43,392 nucleotides of DNA from Thermostichus vulcanus str. 'Rupite' (GTDB lineage Bacteria > Cyanobacteriota > Cyanobacteriia > Thermostichales > Thermostichaceae): contig NZ_JAFIRA010000034.1 of NCBI RefSeq assembly GCF_022848905.1, positions 1 to 43,392 of the forward strand, read 5' to 3'. How positions within the stretch are numbered: the first letter of the stretch is position 1; every line of letters begins with the position of its first letter. Below the pieces are notes generated by a model. The model worked only from the letters and a program-made list of their open reading frames with translations. It was not told the origin of the DNA and did not search any database. Positions 43,159 through 43,392 of this stretch are shown in pieces. The position numbers were made by a program, and so were the translations under genes.

Positions 43159-43392
43159 TCAACTTAAAGCCACACTGAAAAACTCCACCGCCTCCGCCAA
43201 AACCTCCAAGAAGCGATCTACTTCCGCCAAAGTGTTGTAAAGATAAACGCTAGCCCGTGCTGTCGATTGCACCTTCAAGTAGCGATGCAACGGCTGCGTG
43301 CAGTGGTGGCCGGCCCGGATGGCAATGCCATGCTCATCTAGTAACGTTGACAGATCGTGAGGGTGAATCGCCTCTGCCGAAAAACTGACCAA
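43159..43392 (-). CDS. sufS: Cysteine desulfurase SufS, C-terminal part (continues past the right edge)
   Basis: The last 77 or so residues of a class V aminotransferase-like cysteine desulfurase, which supplies sulphur for Fe-S clusters. The active-site Cys lies in [17 protein letters not shown], followed by [20 protein letters not shown], the typical SufS ending. The 5' part, including the PLP lysine, is outside the window. Confidence 0.92.
   Translation of the reverse strand: MVSFSAEAIHPHDLSTLLDEHGIAIRAGHHCTQPLHRYLKVQSTARASVYLYNTLAEVDRFLEVLAEAVEFFSVALS

Overview
The window reads as chromosome of a cyanobacterium. NdhM, cyanobacterial families that look like DUF2996, DUF2555 and HAS-barrel proteins, and an ethylene-receptor-like kinase all point that way. 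The palindrome GGATCC, mostly inside GGGATCC(C), is very dense: I counted 16 copies in the first 5 kb, where about one is expected. I did not notice the usual cyanobacterial HIP1 octamer GCGATCGC. That fits the thermophilic 'Synechococcus'/Thermostichus lineage of hot-spring mats best, but this placement is from memory and is inference.

Layout. 1-122: left end of an IS605-group tnpB element running off the window. 501-4447: sugar-type ABC importer (binding protein and two permeases, no ATPase) with a DeoR-type regulator. 4444-7705: aminotransferase AlaC, GTPase Der, SmpB. 7939-9186: histidine kinase with an ethylene-binding domain. 9335-13691: BMP-family binding protein, glutathione S-transferase, MFS transporter, IspD. 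13692-14740: a graveyard holding an IS630-type transposase relic and a response-regulator tail. 14741-22065: isocitrate dehydrogenase, a 1538-residue six-GAF histidine kinase, GltX. 22308-23882: small cyanobacterial proteins. 23988-25294: complete tnpB-only insertion sequence with IS608-like ends. 25392-29150: small membrane or secreted proteins, a HAS-barrel protein, and the tRNA-Tyr and tRNA-Thr genes. 29291-32501: LysA, diadenylate cyclase CdaA and UppS. 32679-36925: an accessory cluster of a dynamin-like GTPase, a coiled-coil piece, a glycine-zipper protein and a membrane/coiled-coil protein. 37035-37935: DUF2996 protein and NdhM. 38082-41028: aldo/keto reductase relic, D-aminopeptidase, MnmH, biuret-hydrolase-like amidase. 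41025-42719: HicB relic and a BMP-type ABC ATPase. 42720-43158: dispersed repeats. 43159-end: C-terminus of SufS.

The best candidate for an undescribed system is 32679-36925. All parts lie on one strand with short gaps. The GTPase appears to be cut by a 9-A run, and removing one A would join it to the coiled-coil piece behind it. The middle 2.6 kb lacks the GGATCC motif that marks the rest of the window, which suggests acquired DNA. Membrane remodelling or phage defence is inference from family analogy only.

Other points of interest are the compact ethylene-receptor kinase, the biuret-hydrolase-like amidase next to a nucleoside-type ABC ATPase, a TnpB without zinc-ribbon cysteines, several gene fossils, and exact two-copy tandem duplications of 7-14 bp in many intergenic spacers.
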